A stretch of 64,000 nt of DNA from an uncultured Victivallales bacterium (GTDB lineage Bacteria > Verrucomicrobiota > Lentisphaeria > Victivallales > UBA1829): NCBI GenBank assembly GCA_934644965.1, contig CAKUDG010000003.1, positions 116,258 through 180,257 of the forward strand. The letters are read 5' to 3'. The notes beneath the pieces are model-generated. The model had not been told where the DNA came from. It saw only the letters and a list, made by a program, of their open reading frames with translations, and made no database searches. Positions 24,947 to 34,028 of this stretch are shown here, one piece after another. Each line of letters begins with the position of its first letter. Position 1 is the stretch's first letter. The position numbers were made by a program, and so were the translations under genes.

Positions 24947-26110
24947 TCACCAGTCGCATACCGAACCGTCGGGACGGTAGAGCTGCGGGGTGTATGGCGT
25001 CTCCGCCGGGTGCGCCCGGCAGAGTTCCTTATTGAGTTCGATTCCCCAGCCCGGCCTGTCGTTGAGTCTGACATAACCGTTCTCCACCCGGATCGGCTCC
25101 GTAATGACCTCATTCCGCCAGTCGTTGAGGAAAAGACGCTCCTGTATAAGAAAGTTCGGAATGATCGAGTCCAGATGGAGGGAAATCGTGGTGATGACAG
25201 GACTCATAGGCCCGTGCGGGGCGATAAACGCGTTGAACGCCTCCGCCAGATGCGAAGCCTTCAGCGCCGTGCCGAAACCGCAGCTGTGCCCGATGTCCGG
25301 CTGAAGGATGCTCGCACATCCGCGTGTCAGAAGGCGTTTGAATTCAGGAAGGAAGGAAAGCCGCTCACCGGAGGCGACGGGAATACGAATCTGTCGCGCG
25401 ACCTTCGCCAGACCCTCTTCATCCTCCGGCTGGCAGGGCTCCTCAAAGAAGGTGAAGTCCAGTTCTTCAAAAATCCGTCCGATACGAATGGCCAGATCCG
25501 CATCATAGCGTCCATGCCCGTCGTACATGATCAGAGCGTCCGGGCCGACGGTTTCGCGGATGGTTTCGGAAACCTTTTCGATTTTCCGGAGATTTGCCGG
25601 GTCATTCACATTCCAGACCGGAAGCGCAAGACTGAACTTGAAGGCGTCATATCCCGCCTCCATCGCCATCCGCGCCTTTTCCCGGATCACGGCGGGATCC
25701 AGAGAACCGCCGCTCCAGCCGTTGACATAGACACGCATTTTCTCCCGGCAGGCACCTCCGAGCAGTTTGTACACGGGCTGCTTCATGGATTTTCCCAGAA
25801 TGTCCCAGAGCGCCAGTTCCACGCCGGCAACGGCGCTTCCCTTGATGACGCCTCCCTTCCAGAAAAGCTGCCGGACCATTTTCTGAGTCAGGTATTCAAT
25901 GCGCCTCGGATCCTCTCCCAGCACCAGACATTCGATGTCCCTGAGTGCGCCGAGCACGGCGTTGTCATGACTTTCGAGCGTCGCCTCACCGAGTCCCGTG
26001 ATTCCCTCATCGGTGTGGACCCGGATAAAAATGTAGTTGCGGTTCGAGAGCAGCCCCACACCGGGAGTGGGGGCTCCGACAAGCACGGGTTCTATGCGGG
26101 TGATTTTCAT
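24947..26110 (-). CDS. Mandelate racemase/muconate lactonizing enzyme family dehydratase (galactonate-dehydratase-like)
   Basis: 387 residues of the enolase superfamily. The N-terminal capping domain (KITRIEPVLVGAPTPG, IRVHTDEGITGLGEAT) is followed by the barrel with metal ligands in LIMYDGHGRYD, FFEEPCQPED and VASGERLS, and a catalytic-type His in FNAFIAPHGPMSP. This arrangement is typical of acid-sugar dehydratases such as D-galactonate dehydratase, which make 2-keto-3-deoxy acids. The eda-kdgK pair at 51481-53356 would use such a product. It starts two bases after the GH16 stop. Exact sugar unknown. Confidence 0.86.
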   Translation of the reverse strand: MKITRIEPVLVGAPTPGVGLLSNRNYIFIRVHTDEGITGLGEATLESHDNAVLGALRDIECLVLGEDPRRIEYLTQKMVRQLFWKGGVIKGSAVAGVELALWDILGKSMKQPVYKLLGGACREKMRVYVNGWSGGSLDPAVIREKARMAMEAGYDAFKFSLALPVWNVNDPANLRKIEKVSETIRETVGPDALIMYDGHGRYDADLAIRIGRIFEELDFTFFEEPCQPEDEEGLAKVARQIRIPVASGERLSFLPEFKRLLTRGCASILQPDIGHSCGFGTALKASHLAEAFNAFIAPHGPMSPVITTISLHLDSIIPNFLIQERLFLNDWRNEVITEPIRVENGYVRLNDRPGWGIELNKELCRAHPAETPYTPQLYRPDGSVCDW

Positions 26111-26112
26111 GC

Positions 26113-26958
26113 TCAGGCCTTCGCCTCCTCGTCAAACACGCGGACGTAATCGACCACAAAGCTGTCCGGCAGCTGAATCCGATCCAGCTCCGGGACCGGT
26201 CTGGAGGGCGTTGCGCGGTAGCCCATCGGTTCGGCGGTGAGAAGGATGAACTGTTCCGTTTCGGAAACGGGGGAAAGAATTTCCTTGACCATCCGGCCGT
26301 CTACGTAAAAGTGATATCCTCCGGGACTCCAGTCCAGACCGAAGCGGTGAAAGCCGTCCGGAGTGTCTTCAACAACGGGATGGGAATGCCCCGGATACAC
26401 AGCATCATGTCCGTAGCCGCCGTAAATGTTTCCGCAGCGGATGGTTCTGTCCTTTGCATATTCCTGCGATTCCATAATGTCGCTTTCGATTCCGGCCCGG
26501 CGCGGATCGGGATGCGCCCCGATGGAGGGCGACTGAAGCCAGAACGCCACCCACCATCCGAATTCACGGTTCAGACGGCAGCGGCATTCGTAGTAGCCGT
26601 AACGGTGCAGAAATTTCATCGGCTGATTGCGTCCGAAGGGCCAGATGCCGCCTTCCGGGAGGCCGTCGTGATTGGTTTCAGGGGGGGTGTCGTACAGAAG
26701 GCTTCCGGTCTGGAGCTGAGCAGCGGAATAGGAGCCGTCCGATCCGCGCAGGAGTTCGATGTGCAGGCAGCTGTCGTTGTCCAGATGCACGCCCTGATCG
26801 GTGAACCAGGGACAGGGACGGCCCCAGAAATTGCGCCGGAAATTCCATTTGGATTCATCCAGCTCCGTTCCGTCGAATTCATCGTTCCAGACAAGTTTCC
26901 ACTGTTTTCCTTCAGGCAGGAGGCTGTCCTCGTGCCCGGGCAAAGCATAATGCTTCAT
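26113..26958 (-). CDS. GH16-family glycoside hydrolase without signal peptide
   Basis: 281 residues of the laminarinase/agarase-type GH16 fold: KLVWNDEFDGTELDESKW at the start, GYYECRCRLNREFGWWVAFW, then the catalytic E-x-D-x-x-E in GIESDIMES (Glu158, Asp160, Glu163), and WSPGGYHFYVDG. It hydrolyses or transfers beta-glycan chains. There is no secretion signal, unusual for the family, so it may act on imported oligosaccharides. Its start overlaps the LacI regulator stop by four bases and its stop lies two bases before the enolase-family gene. Confidence 0.88.
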   Translation of the reverse strand: MKHYALPGHEDSLLPEGKQWKLVWNDEFDGTELDESKWNFRRNFWGRPCPWFTDQGVHLDNDSCLHIELLRGSDGSYSAAQLQTGSLLYDTPPETNHDGLPEGGIWPFGRNQPMKFLHRYGYYECRCRLNREFGWWVAFWLQSPSIGAHPDPRRAGIESDIMESQEYAKDRTIRCGNIYGGYGHDAVYPGHSHPVVEDTPDGFHRFGLDWSPGGYHFYVDGRMVKEILSPVSETEQFILLTAEPMGYRATPSRPVPELDRIQLPDSFVVDYVRVFDEEAKA

Positions 26959-27965
26959 TTCTTTTTCCTCCCTGCTGATGAAGAAGATTGAACCGCTTCC
27001 GGAGGAGCGCAGGATCCCCGTTCCGTAAGCGAGGGGGTGACCAGATCCGTATGCAGAGCCTGCAAAGGAACCGCAATCCGGCGGATCAGCTGATCGGCAA
27101 GGAGTTCCCCGGTCTTCCCGATGAATGTGTCGAATGTCGTGAGGGGGGGATAGAGATAACGGCTGAAAGGCATGTCGTCGAAACCGATCACGGAAATGTC
27201 TCCGGGAATGCGGATGGAACGCATCTGGAATTCCGACATGGCTCCCAGAGCAATGCTGTCGTTGAAGCAGATGACCGCACTGGGCAGATCCTCTCTGTTT
27301 TCCGCAATCTGCGCCGCTCCCAGGCGCCCGGTCTCGTGTACGCCCCAGTGATGATACATCCAGGATTCCTTCGTGCTCAGACCATAGTCCGAAAGATGCC
27401 CGATGAAGGTCCGGTAGCGCACATCATGAGTCGGACCGATGTAAGCGATTTTCCGATGCCCCAGAGCAGCCAGGTAGCTCAAAGCGCGGTCCATGGCGGA
27501 AGCGAAATCCACGCAGACCAGGTCGCTGCTCGGATTTTTCACAATCTCATCACTCCTGAAGATGCAGGGGATGCCTTCGGTGTTGAACTTGTTTTCCGTG
27601 TACAGAAAAATGATGCCGTCCGTCTGCTGTTCGAGCAGTTTATCCGTGCTGTTCCGTCCCTGGGAGCCATGGCTGACGGTCAGGATGGCGCTGTAGGGAG
27701 TCTCCTGAAGCCGGGCGTGAATGACGTTGATGATTTCAATGTCGTACATATTGTAGGACGAAGGCACAATGCCGATAAGGCTGCTGCTGCGTTTCCGCAG
27801 ACCGCTTGCCATGCGGTTCGGACGATAATTCATTTCCCGGGCGATTTTCAGAATCTCGGCCTTGCGTGCGGGGGAAATCCGGCTCGTCCCGGAATTGTTC
27901 AGCGCGGCGGAAACCGCCTGGAACGAAACATTCGCCCGTTTTGCTATTTCTTTCAAAGTTGTCAT
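26955..27965 (-). CDS. LacI/GalR-family transcriptional regulator
   Basis: 336 residues: helix-turn-helix domain TTLKEIAKRANVSFQAVSAALNNSG at the N-terminus with the hinge region RPNRMASGLRKR, then a periplasmic-binding-protein-like sugar sensor domain (SLIGIVPSSYNMYD, ALGHRKIAYIGPTHDVRY, AVICFNDSIALGAM, ISVIGFDDMPFSRYLYPPLTTF). It very likely represses the surrounding glycan genes until a sugar ligand binds. It lies inside the unit (31 bases after the GH20 gene, overlapping GH16), so it would regulate its own transcript. Candidate operator not located. Confidence 0.93.
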   Translation of the reverse strand: MTTLKEIAKRANVSFQAVSAALNNSGTSRISPARKAEILKIAREMNYRPNRMASGLRKRSSSLIGIVPSSYNMYDIEIINVIHARLQETPYSAILTVSHGSQGRNSTDKLLEQQTDGIIFLYTENKFNTEGIPCIFRSDEIVKNPSSDLVCVDFASAMDRALSYLAALGHRKIAYIGPTHDVRYRTFIGHLSDYGLSTKESWMYHHWGVHETGRLGAAQIAENREDLPSAVICFNDSIALGAMSEFQMRSIRIPGDISVIGFDDMPFSRYLYPPLTTFDTFIGKTGELLADQLIRRIAVPLQALHTDLVTPSLTERGSCAPPEAVQSSSSAGRKKK

Positions 27966-27996
27966 GTTTGCAGTTCTTTTTCCACAAGAGAATCTG

Positions 27997-29877
27997 TTAA
28001 ATCAGCACGGTCGCGTGGGAAATCTGCGTGTAGTTGCAGATCCACGGGGCTTTGCCGACGGTTTTCAGTTCATCGAATTCGGGAATGGCATCGGCCTTCC
28101 CGCCGATATATTCTTCAAGACGGGTCCGCAGTTCCTTCAGTCGTGCGGACTGGCCGCCGAAACGGATCTGCATCGTCTCGAATCCGAAGGGCTTGTTGTT
28201 CCGGCACCACATGGCGCGGAACGAATCGACGAAGGTGTTGAATTTGCGTTCATAGTCTTCAAGAAGGGGCAAGGCGGCCTGCAGATTCCGGCGGGAATGC
28301 TTCCCGGAGAAGTAGGCGTCCAGGACGGCCTCGGCGAGAAGGAGTTTCGCGATCAGGGCTTCGGAAAGATTCCGGGCGTGCTGGAGGTCTCCGGCGGCGC
28401 CCTGTTTTTTCGCCCGCGCGAGTCGGTCCGAGACCGAGCGGTAGAGAGAGAGATGTTTCCCGAGCCATTCGGGCTCGAAGAGTTTGTGTCCTCCGATGAG
28501 CATCATCATGACGGGATCGTCCCAGAGGATGCGTTCGGGGCCGTCGGTTCCGGTGGGGCGGTCTGTGAGTTCCATGTCGGAGGCGGCGAGGACATCGCTG
28601 TAGCTGGCGCCGTCGATCAGAGCGTGGAATTTCCGGTTCAGGGCATCTTCGGAAACCGTTCCGGTGAAGGCGTATTCCGAGGCGTAGGCGAGTCCGGCGA
28701 GGGAACTTCCGTAGTCACAGAATCCGCCGTCATCGCCCCAGAGGGTGAAAAGGAGTTCCCGGAGTCCGGTTTTCCTGCAGGCGTCGATGCAGGCGCTGAC
28801 GCGTCCTTCGGTGATTTCGCGGTCATACCAGAATTTGTTCCAGGTCCAGACTCCGGAGGCCATGAGCGGTTCTCCGGCAAGGGCACGGTGGCTTTCAATC
28901 ATTTTTCCGTAGAATTCCGCATCGTCGTGATAGTAATCCCAGTAAACGAGTTCCAGACCTTTGGGAATCATCTGTCTGACGTGTTCGTCGATTTTCCGGT
29001 CCGGATTGTAGTACTGGTGATCGGATCCGGCAAGACGGTAATACATGTCCGACCAGATCATGGGGCGGAACCCGTGTTTTCTGCAGAGCTTCATCACGCG
29101 TGCCAAATGCCGGTTGAAAATATCGGCATGCGGAACGTCTCCGTGAAGATCGTAATATCGGCCGCGCCCGAGGGAATGCGTTTCATCGCAGCCGATGTGG
29201 ATGCGTCTGGATTTCACGTTGTCTTTCCAGGCCAGGAGCATGGCTTCGATGAAGCGGTAGGTGTCCTCAGATTCGGCAAGGAGGACGTCTCCGGTATCGC
29301 GCACGTTGCCGTACTCGTTCCAGCGCAGGGCGGCGGAAAGATGCCCGAGAGTCTGAATGCATGGGATGAGTTCCATGCCCAGAGAACGGCAGAAGGCGTC
29401 CGTTTCGCGGATTTCCTCAGGACTATAGCGCCCGCGCATATAACCGAAAAACGGATATTCCCTGACACAGTAAGTATCTTCCGTATACAGCATCACGGCA
29501 TTGTATCCGAAGAGCGAGAGCCTTGCCAGATACTCCTTCAGACGCTCCACGCGCATGACCGCATTCCGCGAACAGTCCAGCATGATCCCGAAAAGAGTGA
29601 AAGGACACGCTTCCTCTTTTTCGGGAATGATTCCCGAGAGTACATTCCCCGTCATGCGGAGCGCCTGATTCATCCCCGAGTATGAAATGACGACATCGCC
29701 GTTTTCCCGTTTTTCCGCCCCGCAGGCGCAGCTTTTCTTGCGTCTGCGGTAAATGAGTTTCGGCGACTTCCGCCGGCTTCTCCCGCCGCGCAGGGCGGGA
29801 ACATATTCCTTGAGGATTTCAAGCGCGGATGCAATTTCCTCCGGAGTCGATTCATCCCAGGTATATTTCTGCTTCAT
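27997..29877 (-). CDS. GH20-family (beta-N-acetylhexosaminidase-like) glycoside hydrolase
   Basis: 626 residues from the ATG at 29877. The GH20-type barrel is recognised by GIMLDCSRNAVMRVERLKEYLARL, FGYNAVMLYTEDTY, ELIPCIQTLGHLSAALRW and the catalytic acid pair Asp231-Glu232 in RIHIGCDETHSLGRGRY. Expected activity is release of terminal beta-GlcNAc or GalNAc. No signal peptide; the frame extends 65 codons further upstream, but that part is Pro/Arg-rich and covers a hairpin, so the shorter start is preferred. A short Lys/Arg-rich stretch sits at 30-50. The gene lies 206 bases after DUF4838 in the same direction. Confidence 0.82.
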   Translation of the reverse strand: MKQKYTWDESTPEEIASALEILKEYVPALRGGRSRRKSPKLIYRRRKKSCACGAEKRENGDVVISYSGMNQALRMTGNVLSGIIPEKEEACPFTLFGIMLDCSRNAVMRVERLKEYLARLSLFGYNAVMLYTEDTYCVREYPFFGYMRGRYSPEEIRETDAFCRSLGMELIPCIQTLGHLSAALRWNEYGNVRDTGDVLLAESEDTYRFIEAMLLAWKDNVKSRRIHIGCDETHSLGRGRYYDLHGDVPHADIFNRHLARVMKLCRKHGFRPMIWSDMYYRLAGSDHQYYNPDRKIDEHVRQMIPKGLELVYWDYYHDDAEFYGKMIESHRALAGEPLMASGVWTWNKFWYDREITEGRVSACIDACRKTGLRELLFTLWGDDGGFCDYGSSLAGLAYASEYAFTGTVSEDALNRKFHALIDGASYSDVLAASDMELTDRPTGTDGPERILWDDPVMMMLIGGHKLFEPEWLGKHLSLYRSVSDRLARAKKQGAAGDLQHARNLSEALIAKLLLAEAVLDAYFSGKHSRRNLQAALPLLEDYERKFNTFVDSFRAMWCRNNKPFGFETMQIRFGGQSARLKELRTRLEEYIGGKADAIPEFDELKTVGKAPWICNYTQISHATVLI

Positions 29878-30005
29878 GCTTCTGTTCAGATCCTGTTTGT
29901 TTCTGCCTGTCATGCTTTCTGTCCGTTTTGAGTTTTCTGTCCGTCCATTCCGTTTCTTCCCGGGGGAGGATGGGGACGCCAGGCGGGGGGGAGGAGGATT
30001 CGGGG

Positions 30006-30040
30006 CTTTTACCCCCCTGCCCCTGGGGAGGGGGTAAAAG
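30006..30040. repeat. Long inverted repeat between DUF4838 and GH20 genes
   Basis: CTTTTACCCCC (30006-30016) pairs perfectly with GGGGGTAAAAG (30030-30040); the loop itself contains CCCC/GGGG. It lies 45 bases after the DUF4838 stop. Without a clean T-run it may be an attenuator, an mRNA 3'-end stabiliser or part of a dispersed repeat. Confidence 0.7.
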
Positions 30041-30083
30041 CAGTCCGGCATCATCCCCGATAATTCCGCCAAAGAGAGAAGGA

Positions 30084-32483
30084 TTACGGGCGTTTCCCTT
30101 CGTTGAAGACGAGATCGGCTCCTGCACCGATGTCATGATGCGCGGTGTAGGGGACTCCGACCGGACCGGTTTCAGGATCGGCGAAAATGACGAGGAGTTT
30201 CCAGGTTTCGCCGTTGACGGGTGTTTTCCCGAGAGTCTTGAAAGGCAGTTTGAATGTCACGGAATATTTTCCCTTTTCAGCCTTGCGGTCGAAGGTCCAT
30301 TCTCCGTTCCATGCGCCGCTCATGGCTTCGCCCTCGTAATAGTCGCCCTGTTCGCCGACCGCGAAGTGGTTGTAGGTGGGGGATCCGCTCGGCTGGACGA
30401 AGACTTCGGCGCTCATGGTGGAAAAGGCGCCGTTTCCGTCCTTGTTGAGTTTGAAGGGAGAGGGGGTGTACTTCGGATCTTCATAGGAGACTTTGACGAG
30501 GAGGGCGTCATCGGTCCAGTAAATTTCACTTTTGACCTTGTCGCTCTGCTTTTTGGCCCGGGTCTGGAACTTCGGGGTGGAGACGCCGAAGTTCTCGAAA
30601 TCGCTGTCACCGCTTCCCTTGAAAATGGTCAGCATGACGGAATCCTTCATCATTTTTTCATGAAGTTCGAGCCATTCCCGGAACATTTCCTTTTCAAATT
30701 CGACTGCGGCCAGCTGTTTCTCCTGAAGAGTCTTCGCCCGTTCCGCCTGGGCTTTGTTTTTCGTGTCGATCTTGACGGAGCGGATGGCCTTTTCGGCCTC
30801 GGCAAAAGACTTTTCCGCGAGGGCGATCAGCTCTTTATTGAGATAGACTTTTGAAGTCCCCGCCGGGTTGTTGAAGCACTGGCTGAGATGAATCGGCATG
30901 GCTTCCCATGCCTTTGCACAAGCGCGGTGGTAGTCGGCCATGGGTTTTTCGCCGGGTCCGTATGCGGTTTTGCAGTATTCGTTCAGGAGTTTTTCCGGAT
31001 CGGCGCTGGCGTCCCACATCATCTGTGCGGCGATCCAGGTGGCGGGACGGCTCTTCTTCGCGCCGTTCCCGTTTTCAAAATAGATTTTCACCAGTTCGTT
31101 TTTCGCACAGTAGCGGATGAGGTCGGCAAAATAGGAGTAGACGGGAACGGAAAGCATGGGGTTGAACATGTCATACGTATAGTCCCAGAGTCCGACGGGC
31201 ACCTTTTCGCCGACCTGATGATGGATCCATCCATCAAGTGTCTTGAAATCGCTCCGGTTGCTGGCGCAGTTCGGGTTGTCGATTTTGTGAATGAAGCAGC
31301 GTCGGTAATTGCAGTATTCGACGAATTCGACTTCCTTCACCGGATGTTTCGGAACCTTGTAATATTCCTGATAGGCGAGCACAGAATAACGGATGTCGGG
31401 AAACTCCTTCTTGAGTTCGCGGACAAGTCTGGCGTGATAGTCGTACCAGCGGGTGCTTTCATCCGGATCGATCATGGCCTTGCACTTGTCGCAGAGGCAG
31501 CGGCCCATGTCGTCTGCGGGATGAAGGGAAACATGGTTGGCATGCTGCTGGCGGATCGTTTCCTTCACGCGTTCCACGCAGGCTTTGGTGAATTCCTCAT
31601 TGGACCAGCAGCCGTTGATCACCCAGCTCCAGCCTGTCGGAGGAGGAAGATAACGGACCAGGACTTTGTCGCCTTTGACGACCGGTTCGGCACAGAGATC
31701 GGGATTTTTTTCAAACCATTCCTTCGTCACCTGCTTGACGGCGAACCATTCGGGATGTTCCTTGAAATCGCTCCGGCGCGGAGAGATGGCCTCGCCGCCT
31801 GTGTAGCGGTCGCCGCCGAAACGGAAATCCTGATCGTGGACAAAGTTGCGGGCGTTGAAGAAACGGCTTTCGTCGCTGTCTTTCTCCTGCAGGCTGATCA
31901 TGCGGAAGCGGAAGGTCGGCTTGTAGTTGTACGCCAGATCCGCCGGGACGCTGCACCAGTTCGAAGTATAGAACGTGCCGCTTTCCCCGGGCCACAGCCA
32001 TTTCACCTTCATATACTTCCGCATGAAGTCATAGACCGCGTAAAGGGTGGCGCGCGGACTGTTCCCGGCAAGGTAGATGTTGCCGTCGATGACATGGATG
32101 GCGATTTCATCGTCGGGGGATTTCTTCAGTTTCAGCTGATCGGCAACGGGCTGTATGAGCGGAGAATCCATCGTTCCGATGACAATGCTCTTTGCCGGAG
32201 CGTCCGGAATTTTGTCCGCGGTGACGATTTCCCCGCTGTTCCGAAAGGAAAGCGCCATATCCCGGATTGCCTTCTGAAGTTCCAGGGCCCCGGTGTATTC
32301 AGGAAGGCTCATCCGGCTGGGTACCACGATCTTAAACGTCGTCCCATGCCCGGACGCGAAAAGAATCGGTTTGGCTTTTTTTTGCGGAGGCGGGGCGGCC
32401 TTGCTGTTGTCGGCGGCGAGAACTGCCGTGCTCAGCGCAACAGCACAGCAGAGCAGCGCCGCAAATGTGAGGAACTGTTTCAT
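30084..32483 (-). CDS. Secreted DUF4838 carbohydrate-active protein with C-terminal CBM9-like domain
   Basis: 799 residues. A signal peptide ends near ALSTAVLAAD. An N-terminal alpha/beta domain like that preceding GH20/GH67-type catalytic domains (residues ~40-150, IVVPSRMSLPEYTGALELQKAI) leads to the DUF4838 barrel (LAYNYKPTFRFRMISLQEKD, HVSLHPADDMGRCLCDKCKAM, WDYTYDMFNP). The last ~190 residues look like a sugar-binding domain (YWTDDALLVKVSYEDPKY). The ATG at 32483 is preferred to the GTG at 32492 because AAAGGTG sits 6-12 bases before it. It is the one clearly exported hydrolase-like protein of the unit. Confidence 0.83.
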   Translation of the reverse strand: MKQFLTFAALLCCAVALSTAVLAADNSKAAPPPQKKAKPILFASGHGTTFKIVVPSRMSLPEYTGALELQKAIRDMALSFRNSGEIVTADKIPDAPAKSIVIGTMDSPLIQPVADQLKLKKSPDDEIAIHVIDGNIYLAGNSPRATLYAVYDFMRKYMKVKWLWPGESGTFYTSNWCSVPADLAYNYKPTFRFRMISLQEKDSDESRFFNARNFVHDQDFRFGGDRYTGGEAISPRRSDFKEHPEWFAVKQVTKEWFEKNPDLCAEPVVKGDKVLVRYLPPPTGWSWVINGCWSNEEFTKACVERVKETIRQQHANHVSLHPADDMGRCLCDKCKAMIDPDESTRWYDYHARLVRELKKEFPDIRYSVLAYQEYYKVPKHPVKEVEFVEYCNYRRCFIHKIDNPNCASNRSDFKTLDGWIHHQVGEKVPVGLWDYTYDMFNPMLSVPVYSYFADLIRYCAKNELVKIYFENGNGAKKSRPATWIAAQMMWDASADPEKLLNEYCKTAYGPGEKPMADYHRACAKAWEAMPIHLSQCFNNPAGTSKVYLNKELIALAEKSFAEAEKAIRSVKIDTKNKAQAERAKTLQEKQLAAVEFEKEMFREWLELHEKMMKDSVMLTIFKGSGDSDFENFGVSTPKFQTRAKKQSDKVKSEIYWTDDALLVKVSYEDPKYTPSPFKLNKDGNGAFSTMSAEVFVQPSGSPTYNHFAVGEQGDYYEGEAMSGAWNGEWTFDRKAEKGKYSVTFKLPFKTLGKTPVNGETWKLLVIFADPETGPVGVPYTAHHDIGAGADLVFNEGKRP

Positions 32484-32532
32484 GTTGTTCACCTTTCTCT
32501 TTTTTTATAATTAAGAAATCAAAATCATTCAT

Positions 32533-33261
32533 TCAGGGATGAACGGGGAAGAGAGTTGAATAAAACTCATTCCTCAGGATTTCCCCCCGTGTCGGGAGTA
32601 TGGAAAGATCCCGGTACAAAACGTTGGAGAGAATCCCTCTCTGATGCGGGGACCCGATCTGAGGCGTGTTTCCCCATGTCGGGCCCATTGTTCTGTTGAA
32701 GTGTTGTCCATTCCATGCATGAGCTCCTGCCGTTCCATCCAGTTTGATGAATCCGGGTTCCCCCATCAGCATGACTTTATCCGGCTTCGGAACCATACTC
32801 CGTTTAAAGTATACCAGGTCTCCGTTGAGGGCGTAGCCGGTTCTGCTGCCTGACACATTCACAGCCTCCCAGGATGCGACCAAAGTGTCACAGCGGTAAA
32901 TTCCTCTCAGATTGCTTCCGCTGTCCGGGACCGCGTAGCGGATATAATTCCCTGTCTGGCGGTTTGGCATTTCTCCAAGATAGGGGACCAGAAAATAAAT
33001 CCAGGTAATATAGGTGGAGCCGCCACGGTCCCAGTCCGTCCAGTTGTATGGACTGATGCTTCCCGGAGGTCCGGCTGCTTCGTTGTTGTCCATGGAATAG
33101 CACTCGACCGCCGTGCTGAACTGTTTGAGATTGGCAACGCAGCGGATACTTCGCGCGGATTCCCTTGCCATGCTCAGCGCTGGAAGAAGCATCCCCGCCA
33201 GAATCGCGATGATTGCGATCACCACCAGCAGCTCAATCAGTGTAAACGGATCTTTTTTCAT
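32533..33261 (-). CDS. Type II secretion/type IV pilin-like pseudopilin, operon leader
   Basis: 242 residues from ATG 33261. The prepilin signal MKKDPFTLIELLVVIAIIAILAGMLLPAL gives a methylation/cleavage site before Phe and a long hydrophobic helix; a globular domain follows with paired cysteines (SIRCVANLKQ, YRCDTL). Such proteins are very abundant in Lentisphaerota and related phyla and often sit next to glycan genes. It precedes DUF4838 by 49 bases, so both likely share the promoter at 33310-33338. The upstream in-frame Met at 33321 lies too close to the -10 element to be used. Confidence 0.88.
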   Translation of the reverse strand: MKKDPFTLIELLVVIAIIAILAGMLLPALSMARESARSIRCVANLKQFSTAVECYSMDNNEAAGPPGSISPYNWTDWDRGGSTYITWIYFLVPYLGEMPNRQTGNYIRYAVPDSGSNLRGIYRCDTLVASWEAVNVSGSRTGYALNGDLVYFKRSMVPKPDKVMLMGEPGFIKLDGTAGAHAWNGQHFNRTMGPTWGNTPQIGSPHQRGILSNVLYRDLSILPTRGEILRNEFYSTLFPVHP

Positions 33262-33309
33262 TTTCCAGGCTCCAAAAATAAGAGTGAAAAAAATAGAACG
33301 TTCAATCAA

Positions 33310-33338
33310 ATTGTACGCCATTCCCCTGTATTTGTCAA
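33310..33338 (-). promoter_or_regulatory. Sigma-70-type promoter for the pseudopilin/carbohydrate unit
   Basis: Reading the minus strand, TTGACA (33333-33338) and TACAAT (33310-33315) are separated by 17 bases, close to consensus. Transcription would begin near 33303, about 40 bases before the ATG at 33261. Confidence 0.8.
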
Positions 33339-33849
33339 GTATGGAAGAGGAAAAAAGAGATTTTTTTCTGGAAGGGAATCCGTGAACGGGTCCGAGCGTA
33401 TATATAACAGAAGAGTTTTATCATCAGGGAAAAACGGATAAAAAAATCGGGGAATGCTTCTTCAGTTTCATGAAGACTTTGTTTCTACTTCCGGCTATGC
33501 GGTGAGCGTCCGCTTTACAGGCGGGGATACAGCAGAGCAGTTCTCATGACAATCAAAGAAATCAAAGAAATAGGGGAAGAGCATTTCTCGATTCTTTTCC
33601 GGCGCGTTGATCCGGCTTCTCCTCCACAAATTCTCATCAGGCATCTGATGGCATGTTGAACAAAGGAAAATAATACGGACACGGAGTTTCTTTTGCAAGA
33701 AAAGATTTTTTCCGGCACACCCCACTTACGGCTGTTGAGGTCCATTCCGATTCAGACTCTTACCCGCCCCTTTCCCATTTCTGCAAAAGGGAAGGCAAGC
33801 CAAACAGGGGAGACAGGATTCTTTTTTTCTAAAATGATAAAAATTTGTA
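33339..33849. other. Intergenic region between divergent pseudopilin units
   Basis: No convincing gene is seen. Short frames on both strands lack family resemblance and good ribosome-binding sites. The region separates the minus-strand promoter at 33310-33338 from the plus-strand promoter at 33850. Confidence 0.5.
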
Positions 33850-33877
33850 TTGACAGGCTGTTTTTTTTGATTATAAT
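33850..33877 (+). promoter_or_regulatory. Consensus sigma-70 promoter for the divergent pseudopilin
   Basis: TTGACA (33850-33855) and TATAAT (33872-33877) are both perfect consensus hexamers with a 16-base spacer containing a T-run. The predicted 5' leader before the pseudopilin start at 34095 is about 210 bases and contains the first arm of the 21-bp inverted repeat. Confidence 0.82.
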
Positions 33878-34028
33878 AACAGAAAAGTCTTATCAATAAC
33901 GTCCGTCTCCATGGATAAGGGGCATGGCAAAGGCATTTCACCTGTTTTCAAACGAAGGAAAGGAGATGAAAGAGAAAAACAGGAGGGGTCGGCCGGGAAG
34001 AAAAGTGAGTATTTTTCATTATCTTTGC

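Noticed and set aside
29878..30072. 65-codon N-terminal extension of the GH20 protein
   Set aside because: Pro/Arg-rich, spans the 30006-30040 hairpin and has no likeness to the family; the ATG at 29877 fits better.
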